Assembly: GCA_002414505.1 (NCBI GenBank)
Contig: DHZF01000076.1
Span: 11,312 to 41,779 of the forward strand
Length of the DNA stretch: 30,468 bases
Direction: 5' to 3'
Origin: Hyphomonas sp. UBA5111
Lineage (GTDB): Bacteria; Pseudomonadota; Alphaproteobacteria; Caulobacterales; Hyphomonadaceae
The notes beneath the pieces were generated by a model. That model searched no databases. It had not been told where the DNA came from and saw nothing but the letters and a program-made list of their open reading frames with translations. Shown one piece after another: positions 17,046 through 23,935 of this stretch. Position numbers and translations under genes: made by a program. Every line of letters begins with the position of its first letter. Positions within the stretch are counted from its first letter, which is position 1.

Positions 17046-17075
17046 TTGCCGCTAACCCCCAATCCGGGGTATATG
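17046..17075 (+). promoter_or_regulatory. Probable promoter of the phosphatase-like gene
   Basis: TTGCCG (17046-17051), an 18-nt spacer and TATATG (17070-17075) lie 58 bp upstream of ATG 17134. The spacer carries a CCCC-AATCC-GGGG inverted repeat. Confidence 0.5.
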
Positions 17076-17133
17076 CGCCTCACTCCTCGTATTGCCGCGG
17101 CTGCTGACCCGCACACTATGAGGACCAAGCATC

Positions 17134-17673
17134 ATGACACACCCACAGGATCGTGGGGCGCGTCGGCGCATCGATCGCCTGCGCCCGGACTCCCACCTTT
17201 CCCGCAGCCAGCGGATCGACCGCTATGGCGTTGAGAAGCAATGGAAATACCTTTATGGGCGGAGCGTGAAACTTCGCCGCGCACAACAGCTCGGCAAGCT
17301 GTGGCCCCGCCGCGAATGGGAGAAGCTGATGGCCGAGGCCGACCCGGTAAAGGTGCTGTTCGTCTGCTCGAAGAACCAGTGGCGCAGCCCCACCGGCGAG
17401 GCGATCTTTGCCGAAACCGACGGCGTCGCCACGCGCTCTGCCGGCACCGCCCGCAGCGCACGTCGGCAGGTCTCGCTGGAAGACATTCGCTGGGCCGACC
17501 TGATCCTCGTCATGGAGGACAAACATGCCGCGCGCCTGAAAGCCGATTTCCGTCAGGACCTCCGCTTCAAGCGCCTGCACGTGCTGGGCATCCCGGACGA
17601 CTATCAATTCATGGCTGACGATCTGGTCACCCGGCTCCGCACGGCGGCAGAGCCCCTGATCTTCGGGGCGTAA
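17134..17673 (+). CDS. Low-molecular-weight phosphatase-like protein with basic N-terminal extension
   Basis: From about residue 70 the protein matches a compact LMW protein-tyrosine-phosphatase-like family of about 110 residues: VKVLFVCSKNQWRSPTGEAI contains the C-x5-R loop (Cys78, Arg84), followed by WADLILVMEDKHAARL and VLGIPDDYQF. The first 65 residues are very basic (Arg/Lys-rich, YGVEKQWKYLYGRSVKLRRA) and not part of that family. ATG 17134 has AGGA 8 nt upstream and suits the promoter at 17046-17075. An internal ATG at 17329 follows GGGAGAAG and would give a standard-length 114-residue enzyme. I list the longer form; both may be made. No arsenate-resistance genes are nearby. Confidence 0.8.
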   Translation: MTHPQDRGARRRIDRLRPDSHLSRSQRIDRYGVEKQWKYLYGRSVKLRRAQQLGKLWPRREWEKLMAEADPVKVLFVCSKNQWRSPTGEAIFAETDGVATRSAGTARSARRQVSLEDIRWADLILVMEDKHAARLKADFRQDLRFKRLHVLGIPDDYQFMADDLVTRLRTAAEPLIFGA

Positions 17674-17687
17674 GGACACGGGGGACG

Positions 17688-18170
17688 TTACGGACCGCAG
17701 GTCCAGACGCCCTCATAGGCCTGCTGGCTGCCTTCAGGCCGTTGCACTTTCAGCGTGGCGGCCTGAACAACGCTCTCACTCATCTCTCCCGCGACCTCTT
17801 CGCCGGGCGTGACCGTGACGGTGACGTCATCGCCAGAAAAGATGCCGCCGGTTTTCTCAAGCGCGCCGAACCCACCCTGGCCGCGCCCGGCCAGTTTGCG
17901 TCCCATGCCCTCCAGCGTAATGGCAGCGCTGGCGCGTGCCGCGTCACCGACATTTGCGGCCGCCATCAACAATACCGTGTTGTCGTCGCCGCGTTTGAAA
18001 CTGCAACGCAGTTCCCCCTCCAGCTGGTTCACACTGTCCGCCGTCACCGCCTCCAGCTGGATATCCGGTTCATCGGCGGCAGGGTCCGGCGCTGCTTGCG
18101 GCGGGTCCGCGGGCGAACAGGCCGTGGCGAGGGCGAGCGACAGGGCGAAGGCGGCAGCAGGTTTCATCAT
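17688..18170 (-). CDS. Small lipoprotein of unknown function
   Basis: The 160-residue product starts MMKPAAAFALSLALATACSP, a lipoprotein signal with cysteine at residue 18. The rest is a small domain with two cysteines likely to pair (LRCSFKRGDDN, and WTCGP at the very end). I do not recognise the family. An upstream extension to 18242 exists but would bury the signal sequence, so I start at 18170. No strong ribosome site is seen. It follows the flavoprotein gene by 55 bp and may be co-transcribed; it is convergent with the phosphatase-like gene, 14 bp apart. Confidence 0.72.
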   Translation of the reverse strand: MMKPAAAFALSLALATACSPADPPQAAPDPAADEPDIQLEAVTADSVNQLEGELRCSFKRGDDNTVLLMAAANVGDAARASAAITLEGMGRKLAGRGQGGFGALEKTGGIFSGDDVTVTVTPGEEVAGEMSESVVQAATLKVQRPEGSQQAYEGVWTCGP

Positions 18171-18225
18171 CCCGATGAAACGCCCCGCGTCCGACCCGGT
18201 TCCCCGGCCCGATTGCCTGATCGGC

Positions 18226-19404
18226 TCAGACCATGCCCGCATCCGTCGGCAGGTCGAGCAGGAGCCGTCCGGTCAGCTCCCATGTCGCCGGCGCCGTCAC
18301 GATATGCTGCGTCATCGCATGCGCATCGCGAAAGCGACGCTGCAGGTCAGAGGACTCAAACAGGGCCGCCCCGCCGCCAAGATCATACAGGGTACGGCAG
18401 ATATCCGCCCCGGTCCGCGTCATGTGCGTACAGGCCATGCGCAGAGCCGCGCGCCGCTCCACCGGGATGCCCTCGCCCGGCTTCACGCGGTTCGCAATGG
18501 CCCAGGTCTCGTCCAGTTCGGCCAGGAGATAGGCTCGCGCCGCGCGCCAGCTCGCTTCGGCTTCGGCAAAATTCGCCTGAATGGTCTGGCGTTCCGCGAG
18601 CGTCTTCTTGCTGCCCTGGCTTTTCTTGGCTGAGGCCAGCTCCTTGAACGCATCAAGGCTTGCCCGCGCATTGCCCATCGCCACGGCCGAGACGCCCAGC
18701 GACAACAGGCCAAAGGCCGGGAAGGTGTAGAGCGGCCCGGTCTCGCGGGGAACATCCGTGATCAGAGAAACCGAGCGCGCGCGCGGCACAAGGATGTTCT
18801 CGACCGAAATGTCGCCGCTGCCCGTGCCCTTCAGGCCCATCACATGCCATGTGTCGTGGAGGGTCGCCTCGCTCGCCGGGAAGACCATCATGCGCTGGTC
18901 CGGCGCGCCGGAGGGCAGGCGCTTCAGCTCGCCATCCTCGAACACCATGCAGCCACCCGCCAGCCAGCTGCAATTGGCTGAGCCGGAGCCCCATTGCCAG
19001 CGCCCAGAGACGCGATAGCCATCGCCCTCAATGTCGGCCCGCCCCATCGGCGCGAAGACGCCGCCGGTAATCGTCAGGGGCGCGCTGTATATCTCCGCCG
19101 CCACCTCCGGCGCCATATAGGCTGCATTCATCGACGTGGTGCAGGCAATCATCGAACACCAGCCGGCACTGGCATTGGCTTCTGCCACCTGCGCGACGCC
19201 CTCGACGAATTCCCGCGCCGTCAGCTCCAGCCCGCCATAGGCCTTGGGCGTCATCATGCGGAACGCGCCCGCCGCCGCCATCTTCCCGGCAAGGTCCGCC
19301 GGCAGCCGCCGCGCGTCTTCCATCTCGGCCGCCCGGTCGGCCAATTCCGGTGCCAGCGCGCCCAGCGCCGCCTGCAAGGTCTCGTAAGTCGTGATCTCAG
19401 TCAT
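18226..19404 (-). CDS. Acyl-CoA-dehydrogenase-fold flavoprotein (monooxygenase-like)
   Basis: The 392-residue protein has the acyl-CoA dehydrogenase fold: N-terminal helices with FRMMTPKAYGGLELTAREF (about 48-66), the middle beta domain with GRWQWGSGSANCSWLAGG (about 133-150) and VMGLKGTGSGDISVENILVP, then C-terminal helices. The pattern is closest to the group with an ACAD_2 C-terminal domain, which includes flavin-dependent hydroxylases such as HsaA and HpaB-like enzymes that need a separate flavin reductase. No reductase gene is adjacent. The substrate is unknown; a role in aromatic or sterol-like breakdown is only a family-level guess. Confidence 0.85.
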   Translation of the reverse strand: MTEITTYETLQAALGALAPELADRAAEMEDARRLPADLAGKMAAAGAFRMMTPKAYGGLELTAREFVEGVAQVAEANASAGWCSMIACTTSMNAAYMAPEVAAEIYSAPLTITGGVFAPMGRADIEGDGYRVSGRWQWGSGSANCSWLAGGCMVFEDGELKRLPSGAPDQRMMVFPASEATLHDTWHVMGLKGTGSGDISVENILVPRARSVSLITDVPRETGPLYTFPAFGLLSLGVSAVAMGNARASLDAFKELASAKKSQGSKKTLAERQTIQANFAEAEASWRAARAYLLAELDETWAIANRVKPGEGIPVERRAALRMACTHMTRTGADICRTLYDLGGGAALFESSDLQRRFRDAHAMTQHIVTAPATWELTGRLLLDLPTDAGMV

Positions 19405-19517
19405 GGCTCACGCTACCCCAGCCCGCCTTCCCTTGCCCAGTCCTGACGTGGCGCGATGGAGGCCGGAAGGACGTGAGGCCCGTCCGGCGCCAGCAAACAG
19501 GCCACGCACGCGCCCCA

Positions 19518-19547
19518 CTGGCTATTTCCGGATTCCACGCTTATATC
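19518..19547 (+). promoter_or_regulatory. Probable rnpB promoter
   Basis: CTGGCT (19518-19523), a 17-nt spacer and TTATAT (19541-19546; TATATC one base later) end 7-8 nt before the inferred RNase P RNA 5' end at 19554. The distance is right for a direct start of the RNA. Confidence 0.5.
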
Positions 19548-19553
19548 CCCCTT

Positions 19554-19929
19554 AGACCAGACGGCCGGGCAGCCGCTGGTGCGCGGGTAACTGCGTACTG
19601 GAGGAAAGTCCGGGCTCCAGGGAAACAGGGCGACGGCTAACGGCCGCCCGGCGTGAGCCGAGGGAAAGTGCCACAGAAAGCAAACCGCCTCCCCTTCGGG
19701 AGAGGTAAGGGTGAAAGGGTGGGGTAAGAGCCCACCGCAGGCCTGGCGACAGGACTGGCACGGTAAACCCCGCCCGGAGCAAGACCGAATAGGGGGCACA
19801 TATGGGCTGTTTCACGCCCGTGCCCCGGGTGTGTCGCGTGAGGTGCCTGGCAACAGGCATCCCAGAGGAATGGCTGCCAGACCGTGGCAACACGGCGAAC
19901 AGAACCCGGCTTACAGGCCGTCTGGTCTT
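19554..19929 (+). ncRNA. rnpB: RNase P RNA (bacterial type A)
   Basis: RNase P RNA is the catalytic part of the enzyme that trims tRNA 5' leaders. Conserved parts appear in order: GAGGAAAGTCCGGGCTCC (near 19601, P4 5' side), GCCACAGAAA, GGGTGAAAGGGTGGGGTAAG, CCCGGAGCAAGACCGAATAG, AGAGGAATGGCTGCC, and ACAGAACCCGGCTTACAG (P4 3' side, near 19900). The ends pair as helix P1: AGACCAGACGGCC (19554-19566) with GGCCGTCTGGTCT (19916-19928), a perfect 13-bp match that fixes the approximate boundaries, about 375 nt, normal for the class. Mature ends may differ by a few bases. Confidence 0.97.
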
Positions 19930-19987
19930 ACTTCCCGGTGCCGCTGCGCGTCATTATTTGATCGAGGATCAAACGCAGGGAAGTAAG
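19927..19987. repeat. Nested inverted repeats just downstream of rnpB
   Basis: An outer perfect 10-bp pair, CTTACTTCCC (19927-19936) and GGGAAGTAAG (19978-19987), encloses TGCG/CGCA and an inner hairpin TTTGATC-GAG-GATCAAA. The outer arm overlaps the last bases of rnpB helix P1. No T tract follows, so it is not a classical terminator; it may be a 3' processing or stability element. Confidence 0.75.
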
Positions 19988-20034
19988 GCCCGCAGCGCAA
20001 GCAAGGGCTTCGGCCCCCTGGAGCAGAGACCCGC

Positions 20035-21081
20035 TCAGTCCCCCGCCAGACAGAAATTCCCGCCCTGCATCCGGTCCCGGACAAAGTCCGACACCGCCCC
20101 GGCCTCCATCGCGCCCTCATAGGGCAGCGCCGCCCAGTATTGCTCGGCCTGCATCGCCTCGCCCGGCGCGAGCGTCTTGTAGGCTGCATGCGTTTCCATC
20201 TCGATCATGCTGGTGGCGGGATCCTCTGCCTTCTGAGTGAAATAGAGCTCCACCTGTCCCTGCTCCGGATGGATGGCATCTGCGGGCAACAGATCGAACA
20301 TGATGACAAACACCTGGCCATCCCGGATCGCGGCCAGCCAGCCTTCGGAGGGATCCATGAAGGCTTTGCCCTGGCGCCCTGCGACCCCTTTTTCCAGGGA
20401 GGGATCGGCCAGCGCCATCCCGTCCGCGACCTGGATATCCGGCGCCTCGAACACGGTCAGGTCTACCATGTCCAGCCGGATCGAGTCTTCGCCGGCCACC
20501 GGCACGGCAACCCAGGAATCCGACTCGATGCGCGTGTTGAACCAGATGTCCCACGCCACCGCCTCGTCCCGCGTGTTCACCGCCTCGGCGCTGACGCGCA
20601 GGCAGCCGGACGGCAACATGTCGTAGCGCTGGGTCATGGCCAGGCCGGTATAGGGGCTCGCTTTGCCCGAGAGGGTCAGACTGCCTGCCCCTGAATCTGC
20701 CTTCATGGCCTGCAGGGTGAGGTAGGGGTCCGGCGGCCACATCTCGCCTCGCATCTCTGGCAAGAGATCCTGATGAATCCACCACTCGCTTTGCGGCCCA
20801 ACCCAGAAGGAGTGGCCGTAATAGGCCGCCGCCGACAGATCGGTGTCGAGTGCGGGCGCGGGCTGGCTGGCCGCCAGAGCCGCGTCGAACTTGATAAGAT
20901 CGTCCTTGCCGACCAGGCCGAACCCAGTGACCCGTCCACCGAAAGAGGAGGTGATGGTGGCGGCGACGCCCTTGGCTTCCAGCGTATGGGAGCTGGGTTC
21001 AGCCGCCTCTGGGAGCGCCTGCGTCGCACAGCCGGTCAGGGCCAGTGCGAGCACGCCCAATACGGTTTGCTTCATGGTCAT
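20035..21081 (-). CDS. DUF4380-like lipoprotein
   Basis: The 348-residue product has a lipoprotein signal (LGVLALALTGCATQA, lipobox cysteine at 18). The rest resembles DUF4380 proteins, which have a sugar-mutarotase-like beta-sandwich: SSFGGRVTGFGLVGKDDLIKF, then YYGHSFWVGPQSEWW and a late MIEMETHAAYKTLAPGEAM. Function is unknown; family members often lie near carbohydrate genes, which is not the case here. GGGAGGCG lies about 10 nt before ATG 21081. A good promoter (TTGTGA, 17 nt, TATACC) stands upstream. The gene runs towards rnpB. Confidence 0.72.
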   Translation of the reverse strand: MTMKQTVLGVLALALTGCATQALPEAAEPSSHTLEAKGVAATITSSFGGRVTGFGLVGKDDLIKFDAALAASQPAPALDTDLSAAAYYGHSFWVGPQSEWWIHQDLLPEMRGEMWPPDPYLTLQAMKADSGAGSLTLSGKASPYTGLAMTQRYDMLPSGCLRVSAEAVNTRDEAVAWDIWFNTRIESDSWVAVPVAGEDSIRLDMVDLTVFEAPDIQVADGMALADPSLEKGVAGRQGKAFMDPSEGWLAAIRDGQVFVIMFDLLPADAIHPEQGQVELYFTQKAEDPATSMIEMETHAAYKTLAPGEAMQAEQYWAALPYEGAMEAGAVSDFVRDRMQGGNFCLAGD

Positions 21082-21130
21082 GCCTGGTACGCCTCCCGGA
21101 TTGCAGGGACGGATGCCCTGCTGCCCGCCC

Positions 21131-21159
21131 GGTATAGCCGCGGCGCTGGCCGGTCACAA
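21131..21159 (-). promoter_or_regulatory. Promoter of the DUF4380-like lipoprotein gene
   Basis: On the minus strand TTGTGA (21159-21154), exactly 17 nt, and TATACC (21136-21131) precede the start codon by 49 bp. Each box matches four of six consensus bases. Confidence 0.6.
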
Positions 21160-21211
21160 TCTCAGGCGGCGTATCCCACAAGAAACCCGGCGCATCCTGC
21201 GGCCACGACTG

Positions 21212-21257
21212 ATCCGACAGGAAACTTATCCGACACCCCCAAAGGGGCGCGTATAAT
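21212..21257 (+). promoter_or_regulatory. Strong promoter with upstream direct repeat
   Basis: TATAAT (21252-21257) is a perfect -10 box; CCGACA (21230-21235), 16 nt upstream, is the -35. The octamer ATCCGACA occurs at 21212-21219 and again at 21228-21235, a 16-bp period, with the second copy covering the -35, as expected of a tandem regulator site. The next ATG is 6 nt after the -10, so the message would be leaderless. Confidence 0.6.
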
Positions 21258-21263
21258 GAGGGC

Positions 21264-21656
21264 ATGAATGACGCCTTCGCCACCTTGCGAAACCTGCCGC
21301 CGCATCTCCAACCCTACCGGGTCTGGATCTGGCTGCAGATCATGATGCTGACCTTCTATGTCCGCCATGTCCGGCGGGATGCACGGCAGATGCTGGTGCG
21401 TATCACGCCCACGGGCGAGGTCCATCTTGCCGCGATTGGCGATGTGCCGGGCGCAGCGGGCCATGACCCGCTCGCCTTCACGCCGTCGCGCGCATTTCAG
21501 ATGGCCATGTCGGGAATCGCTCCGGCAGCGGCCGGCATCCGCTCGCCCCGGATGCACCCGAGGCCTGGAATTGAACTTGTTGTCCCCTCAATTCCAGATT
21601 CCGGCCGAGGCCGGAATGAGCAGACTTCGGTGAGCTTGCCCCTGCCAGAGACGTGA
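21264..21656 (+). CDS. Unknown small basic protein (130 aa) with unusual 3' end
   Basis: I do not recognise a named family. The first 60 residues (FATLRNLPPHLQPYRVWIWL, then QIMMLTFYVRHVRRDARQML and VRITPTGEVH) look like a real basic, partly amphipathic protein. The last 40 residues are low-complexity and are encoded across two abutting hairpins (21565-21617), suggesting that a repeat element has extended the frame. The start follows a perfect -10 box by 6 nt; GAGGG just before the ATG is a poor ribosome site at that distance. It is divergent from the DUF4380-like gene and convergent with DUF3052. Confidence 0.55.
   Translation: MNDAFATLRNLPPHLQPYRVWIWLQIMMLTFYVRHVRRDARQMLVRITPTGEVHLAAIGDVPGAAGHDPLAFTPSRAFQMAMSGIAPAAAGIRSPRMHPRPGIELVVPSIPDSGRGRNEQTSVSLPLPET
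21565..21617. repeat. Two abutting perfect hairpins (REP-like)
   Basis: Hairpin 1 has 10-bp arms CTGGAATTGA (21565-21574) and TCAATTCCAG (21588-21597) around a 13-nt loop. Hairpin 2 starts at the very next base: ATTCCGGCC (21598-21606), GA, GGCCGGAAT (21609-21617). Back-to-back palindromes of this kind are typical of dispersed REP-type elements. No second copy is seen in this window. Confidence 0.75.
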
Positions 21657-21686
21657 ATAGAACTCGCGCCCCACAATTCGGTTCCC

Positions 21687-21709
21687 AAAAAAAGCGCCTT
21701 TTCCGGCGT
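21687..21709 (-). terminator. Possible terminator of the DUF3052 operon
   Basis: On the minus strand a short stem (CGCC / GGCG) is followed by seven T residues (21693-21687), 40 bp after the DUF3052 stop. The stem is short, so this is a moderate call. Confidence 0.5.
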
Positions 21710-21748
21710 CATTTGTGCTGCCGCATCAACAGGATGCCCCTGACAGCC

Positions 21749-22141
21749 CTATTTCGCTTTTCGCTTGAGAAATTTCAGCCCGGACCAGTCTTCATCAACC
21801 GCGCAGACCTTCACATCGACCCAGCCTGTGGGAAGGATCGCGTCACGCAAATCCTGCTCCGTCAGGTCGATATGGAGTTTTGAGGATTTCTTTGGCCACG
21901 ACACCCACAGCATGCCGCCCTCGGCCACGTGTCCCAAGGCGTCCTGCAGGCCGCTCGCAAATGCGGCCCGGTCCGGACAGAACAGATGCACGTGGTCCGC
22001 AGGGCCGCCTGTCACGAAGTCGATCCCCGCGGCCCCTGCCACCAGGCTGGAATAATCCCTTGGCGGATTGACCGGCAGGCAGCGCATCCCGGGCTTGAGG
22101 CCGAGTTTCTGGTAGAGCGGTTTGCCGGAATATCCTGCCAC
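21749..22141 (-). CDS. DUF3052-family protein
   Basis: With a GTG start at 22141 the product has 130 residues and begins VAGYSGKPLYQKLGLKPGMR, the usual DUF3052 N-terminus. WVSWPKKSSKLHIDLTEQDL, DAILPTGWVDVKVCAVDEDW and SGLKFLKRK are the other conserved parts. Function is unknown. The GTG follows GAGG by 8 nt and lies 13 bp after the stop of the DUF2959 gene. A longer frame from ATG 22192 would overlap that gene and adds a sequence not seen in the family. It is the last gene of the six-gene operon. Confidence 0.85.
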   Translation of the reverse strand: MAGYSGKPLYQKLGLKPGMRCLPVNPPRDYSSLVAGAAGIDFVTGGPADHVHLFCPDRAAFASGLQDALGHVAEGGMLWVSWPKKSSKLHIDLTEQDLRDAILPTGWVDVKVCAVDEDWSGLKFLKRKAK

Positions 22142-22154
22142 CGCGCCCGCCTCG

Positions 22155-22817
22155 CTAGACCGCACCAGCCTGCATTTCCTGGATGAAGGCATCGGCTTCG
22201 GCGATGGAACGCTCCATTTCCTCGATCAGCGCAGCCACATCGGTTTCGATATTGCGCGTCTCGTCGCCCAGTGCCGCAATCGCGCGGGCATTCAGATTAT
22301 GCTTCAGGAACAGGACACGATCCTTGAACACGGTCAGAACCGGGTCCATCGACGCCGCGGCCCGGTCCATCTTCTCGACCAGCACGGCATAGCGGTCGCG
22401 CGTTGCTTCCAGCTGCTCGGCCGAGGCCCGGCGCAGGCCCGGATCGGAATATTCTTCCAGTTCCTTGCGCCACTCCACGAACAGGTCGCGGGAAACAGTC
22501 TTCATGTCCTTGATGCGCTCGCGCACGCGTTCGGCCTTGTCCTCGGACCGTTCATAGGCGCGGTTCAGCGTGTCATAGGAGGCTTCGAGTTCACCGCCAT
22601 CAATCGCCACAACAGACCGGAAAGCATCCAGCGCGCTGGCAAATTCCGTCTTCGCATCCGCCTGCGCATCGGCCGCATCATTGACCCGGGACACCAGCAG
22701 ATCGCGCTTCTGGTATCCGAACTGCTCCATCGCGCCATAATAGGCCGTCGAGCAGGCTGACAATGTGGAGGTGGCGAGAGCTGCTGCAAGCATTGCAGCG
22801 CGGATGCGACTGGACAT
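22155..22817 (-). CDS. DUF2959 coiled-coil lipoprotein
   Basis: The 220-residue protein begins MSSRIRAAMLAAALATSTLS and has its lipobox cysteine at residue 22. The DUF2959 hallmark AYYGAMEQFGYQKRDLLVSRV follows, then long charged helices predicted to form coiled coils (about 50-215). The role is unknown; it probably sits at a membrane surface. GTG 22826 with AAGGGG 4 nt upstream is an alternative start, adding only VSI. The frame stays open to 23000 but that part overlaps the threonine aldolase gene and hides the signal. It is followed by DUF3052 after 13 bp. Confidence 0.88.
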   Translation of the reverse strand: MSSRIRAAMLAAALATSTLSACSTAYYGAMEQFGYQKRDLLVSRVNDAADAQADAKTEFASALDAFRSVVAIDGGELEASYDTLNRAYERSEDKAERVRERIKDMKTVSRDLFVEWRKELEEYSDPGLRRASAEQLEATRDRYAVLVEKMDRAAASMDPVLTVFKDRVLFLKHNLNARAIAALGDETRNIETDVAALIEEMERSIAEADAFIQEMQAGAV

Positions 22818-22912
22818 GATGGACACGAAACCCCTTCCCCGTGAATTCAATCGCCCCTTCTTTGCCGTGCGTCGCGCGGCGCGTCCAGTTACGCAGGCAA
22901 AAAGGTTGGAAA

Positions 22913-23935
22913 CTAGCCCTTCAGCACGCCCAGGAAGGCATCGACTTCCTCGGGCGTCGTGGCCCAGGAACAGACCAGCCGCTGGCTGCCGCCCATCCAC
23001 GGATAGAAGACCGCGCCAGCCGTTCGCAGGGCCTTGGCCTGCGCAGCGCTCAGCATCGCAAAGACTTCATTGCCCTGCGGCTCGAATGCCAGCTCGACGC
23101 CTTGTCCCTGCAGGCCGTCGGCCATGCGCCCGGCCATCGCGTTTGCATGCGCGGCCAGTTCCATCCAGAGCCCGCCTGCCAGCATCGCTTCGCCTTGCCC
23201 CGCCAGATAGCGCATCTTCGGCGGCATATGGCCGGAGCGCTTGGCCCGCGCTTCCAGCTCACGCTTCTTGTCGCGAGCCTCGCCGAACAGGAGGATGATC
23301 TCGCAGCCCATCGCGCCGGTCTTGGTCAGGCCGAAGGTCAGCACATCGACGCCTGCCTGCCAGCTCATCTCGGCGGCGCTCGCGCCGGTCGCAACCAGCG
23401 CATTGCCAAACCGCGCGCCATCCATATGGACCCTCAGACCCGCCGCATGCGCCTTCGCGGCGCAATCTGTAACTTCAGCCACGCTATAGGCCGTACCGTT
23501 CTCGGTGAGGTTTGTCAGCGACAGGACATGCGCCGGCGTCTCATGCACGAAATCATGATTGAGGCGCGCCAAAGCCTCGTCCAGTTGCGCCGCGCCGATC
23601 TTGCCATCCGGCCCCCGCAAGAGCTGCAGCTTGCCCCCGCCGGAGAAGAATTCCGGCGCGCCGCGCTCGTCGACGGCGATATGCGCGCCTTCATGGCAAA
23701 GCACGGCGCCGGTCGGCGGACAGAAGCAGGACAGCGCCAGCGCATTCGACGCGGTGCCGGATGCGGTCAGCCAATAGTCAAAATCCTGCGTACCAAATAC
23801 ATCGGCCAGATGCGTCCGCAGACGCTTGGTGATCGCGTCATTGCCATAGCTCGCCTCCAGCCCGCTATTTGCGGCAAGCACGGCTTCCAGCACTTTCGGA
23901 TGCGCCGGGGCGGAGGTGTCAGAGGAGAAATTCAT
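22913..23935 (-). CDS. Low-specificity threonine aldolase / beta-eliminating lyase family
   Basis: This PLP enzyme (340 residues) cleaves threonine or allo-threonine to glycine and acetaldehyde. Family features are MNFSSDTSAPAHPKVLEAV at the start, YGNDAITKRL, HEGAHIAVDERGAPEFFSGG, HMDGARFGNAL (PLP-binding Asp) and VLTFGLTKTGAMGCE with the PLP lysine at about 205. The chosen ATG 23935 shares a base with the stop of the SDR gene (TGATG), indicating coupling. An in-frame GTG at 23962 adds nine residues but lies inside the SDR gene. Cytoplasmic. Confidence 0.94.
   Translation of the reverse strand: MNFSSDTSAPAHPKVLEAVLAANSGLEASYGNDAITKRLRTHLADVFGTQDFDYWLTASGTASNALALSCFCPPTGAVLCHEGAHIAVDERGAPEFFSGGGKLQLLRGPDGKIGAAQLDEALARLNHDFVHETPAHVLSLTNLTENGTAYSVAEVTDCAAKAHAAGLRVHMDGARFGNALVATGASAAEMSWQAGVDVLTFGLTKTGAMGCEIILLFGEARDKKRELEARAKRSGHMPPKMRYLAGQGEAMLAGGLWMELAAHANAMAGRMADGLQGQGVELAFEPQGNEVFAMLSAAQAKALRTAGAVFYPWMGGSQRLVCSWATTPEEVDAFLGVLKG

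Noticed and set aside
16965..17133. Possible tRNA or small RNA in the gap before the phosphatase-like gene
   Set aside because: No cloverleaf or T-loop pattern could be built; a promoter explains the sequence sufficiently.
19531..19535. GATTC (GANTC, CcrM methylation site) inside the rnpB promoter spacer
   Set aside because: A five-base degenerate site occurs often by chance; one copy is no evidence of cell-cycle control.
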